Of a stretch of DNA of 6,652 bases, positions 5,434-6,652 are shown piece after piece; the first letter of the stretch is position 1, and every line of letters begins with the position of its first letter. Both the position numbers and the translations under genes were made by a program. The notes beneath the pieces are model-generated. The model saw only the letters and a program-made list of their open reading frames with translations. It ran no database searches and was not told the origin of the DNA. Source of the DNA: Spirochaetaceae bacterium (GTDB taxonomy: Bacteria > Spirochaetota > Spirochaetia > Treponematales > Breznakiellaceae); the NCBI GenBank assembly GCA_031280455.1, contig JAITGR010000096.1, forward strand, positions 1 to 6,652. Direction: 5' to 3'.

Positions 5434-5838
5434 CTACTCGCCCAACACGCGCACAAACACCGTCCGGCGGCGCGGCCCGTCGAACTCGGTAAACCAGACA
5501 GCCTGCCAGGTACCCAGCACCAGGCGCCCGCCGTGCACCAGCAGCGTCAGCGAAGGCCCAACCAGCGCCGTTTTGGTGTGCGCGTCCGAATTACCCTCGC
5601 CGTGCCGGAACTCGGCACGCTCCGGCGAAATCGCGTTAAGCGCGAGAACCACATCCCGCGGGACATCGGCATCGGCATTTTCGTTCACCGTAACCGCCGC
5701 CGTCGTGTGCGGCACAAACACCACGCACACACCCTCGGTAACCGCCGACCGCTCAACCGCCGCCGCTATCTTCCGCGTAATATTTTTCCATTCATTACGC
5801 GCGGAAGTCTGCACAGAAAATTCATAAAACGCCGTCAT
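5434..5838 (-). CDS. yjbQ: YjbQ / UPF0047 family protein (secondary thiamine-phosphate synthase-type)
   Basis: The 134-residue product from ATG 5836-5838 matches the small UPF0047/YjbQ family in length and motifs: VPHTTAAVTVNENAD (42-56), the metal-site type H-x-E-x-N-x3-H in RHGEGNSDAH (H79, E81, N83, H87), GGRLVLGTWQAVWF (103-116) and EFDGPRRR (118-125). Family members are trimeric cytoplasmic proteins; one reported side activity is a weak thiamine-phosphate synthase activity, but the true role is unclear. The frame is open to a GTG at 5893-5895, but the extra residues are basic and unlike the family. The start directly follows a promoter-like element with no normal ribosome site. The gene upstream ends 67 bases away on the same strand. 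Downstream come a structured stretch and a strong terminator. Confidence 0.92.
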   Translation of the reverse strand: MTAFYEFSVQTSARNEWKNITRKIAAAVERSAVTEGVCVVFVPHTTAAVTVNENADADVPRDVVLALNAISPERAEFRHGEGNSDAHTKTALVGPSLTLLVHGGRLVLGTWQAVWFTEFDGPRRRTVFVRVLGE

Positions 5839-5844
5839 ACCGCC

Positions 5845-5873
5845 AGTATAGCGCCGCCGCCGCCGTTTGAAAA
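5845..5873 (-). promoter_or_regulatory. Candidate yjbQ promoter, placed for a leaderless start
   Basis: On the minus strand, TTTTCA (5868-5873), a 17-base spacer of GGC repeats (5851-5867) and TATACT (5845-5850) match the sigma-70 consensus at 4/6 and 5/6 positions. Only six bases separate TATACT from the yjbQ ATG, so transcription would begin at or next to the start codon. The high GC content of the surroundings makes TATACT stand out. Confidence 0.45.
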
Positions 5874-5905
5874 GCAACACGCGACAGACCGGCACAATTC
5901 ACCCC

Positions 5906-6652
5906 TCAAAAGCCCTGCAGCTTGTCGAAGGTTTGCGCGGAAATCGCGCCGCCTTTGCCCACGATAATTTCGGCGTTAAGGAGGCTGCCGTCGAATATCT
6001 TGTCCATTTCGGCGGCGGTAATTTCGGAAATGTCCTGCTTTGATTTTACCTCGCGCAGTTGTTCCTGGTACACGTTGATTTTGTTGTTGAAGTTGCTGGC
6101 GCTTACTCCCTGCATGAACGAAAAGTAGCCGTCCTCAACGGGGTGCACGTCCAGGCTGATAATCGGCTGGAACTTGCCGCTGTCTTTTTTGTTTTCCAGG
6201 TACGCGGCGGCGGGGTTCTTTTTGATGAAAGCATCCGTCGCGCGCACTTCGTGGTAGGCGTAGCCTTGCACCGGATAGTTGAGCGCTTCGATAACGCAGA
6301 TTTCTTCGTAGGGCGTAACGCGCATATACACGCGCTTTAGCGTTCCTTTTTTAAGCGGACTGGCGAGGTACGCTTTGGTTTTACCCTTTGAATCGACGGC
6401 CTTGACCACTTTGGGATACTTGGTTGTGTAGTTAAAAAAGAACGCGCTAAACTCTTCGGGTTTTTCAAACACTTCGGTAATTTCGCCGGACGGCGTTATA
6501 ACCCTGCGGTGCGTGGCGGAGATAACAATAATGACGTTGCCCGCCTCGTCGCGGGTAATCGCGCCGTCAACCGAAACCTGGCCGAGCGCGTAATTCACGT
6601 CGTTCTGCGTAACGGTAACTTCCTCGCGGTACGGCGGCTTTGCTATTGCCCG
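5906..6652 (-). CDS. Unrecognised protein, C-terminal 248 residues (5' end outside the window)
   Basis: The frame is open from the right edge to TGA 5906-5908. A GTG at 6596-6598 is internal, as coding sequence continues upstream of it (PPYREEVTVTQNDVNYAL). I do not recognise the family. The visible part is mostly soluble-looking, mixed in charge and rich in alternating hydrophobic residues that suggest beta structure: GNVIIVISATHRRVI, KRVYMRVTPYEEICVIEAL. Then comes a charged region, NPAAAYLENKKDSGKF, and a helical-looking C-terminus with EQLREVKSKQDISEITAAEMDKIF. No membrane span is seen. Without the N-terminus, a signal peptide cannot be judged; a periplasmic or outer-surface protein is possible. 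A 67-base gap and a candidate promoter separate it from yjbQ, so co-transcription is uncertain. Confidence 0.75.
   Translation of the reverse strand, partial: RAIAKPPYREEVTVTQNDVNYALGQVSVDGAITRDEAGNVIIVISATHRRVITPSGEITEVFEKPEEFSAFFFNYTTKYPKVVKAVDSKGKTKAYLASPLKKGTLKRVYMRVTPYEEICVIEALNYPVQGYAYHEVRATDAFIKKNPAAAYLENKKDSGKFQPIISLDVHPVEDGYFSFMQGVSASNFNNKINVYQEQLREVKSKQDISEITAAEMDKIFDGSLLNAEIIVGKGGAISAQTFDKLQGF

Noticed and set aside
1..6652. A keto/amino strand-composition switch marking an inverted or inserted segment
   Set aside because: The plus strand is GT-rich at 1-860 and AC-rich over much of the middle, but it changes again within 5222-5433 and follows individual genes, so it gives no clean boundary.
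1..6652. tRNA, rRNA or riboswitch genes
   Set aside because: No cloverleaf, rRNA-conserved stretch or known riboswitch core could be found by reading either strand.

Overview
The window is bacterial chromosomal DNA, GC-rich by eye and densely coded. The single-stranded DNA-binding protein looks spirochaetal (Treponema-like), and I would guess a GC-rich treponeme, perhaps gut-associated. That placement rests on remembered protein similarity and was not searched. No rRNA, tRNA, phage genes, transposase or CRISPR array was found.

Layout from left to right: (1) 1-864, plus strand, the C-terminal part of an FGGY-family sugar kinase cut by the window edge. (2) 865-1152, a gene-free convergent gap filled with repeats: a MITE-like unit bounded by 15-bp imperfect inverted repeats, a long ACCACGGAA-type hairpin, and four tandem 16-bp palindromic units. 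(3) 1153-2888, minus strand, a translationally coupled modB-modC molybdate (or tungstate) ABC transporter pair with no modA in the window. (4) 3051-3476, plus strand, ssb, preceded by a 20-bp palindrome. (5) A bidirectional terminator, then 3548-4237, minus strand, a DUF554 membrane protein. (6) 4287-5195, plus strand, a PAP2-like protein with recognisable but altered catalytic motifs. (7) 5160-5838, minus strand, yjbQ (UPF0047), followed by a structured stretch, a possible 38-aa ORF and a strong intrinsic terminator that lies inside the 3' end of the PAP2-like gene. (8) 5906-6652, minus strand, the C-terminal part of an unrecognised protein cut by the right edge.

The genes do not form one pathway. 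Orientation flips at almost every gene, so most are single-gene transcription units; only modB-modC is clearly an operon. The transporter would import molybdate for molybdoenzymes, ssb serves replication and repair, and the FGGY kinase phosphorylates a sugar. YjbQ and DUF554 are widespread but poorly understood. The most interesting material is the repeat-filled gap at 865-1152, the palindrome before ssb, the PAP2-like protein with a changed third motif, and the structured or small-ORF region at 5160-5433. I see no convincing new multi-gene system.
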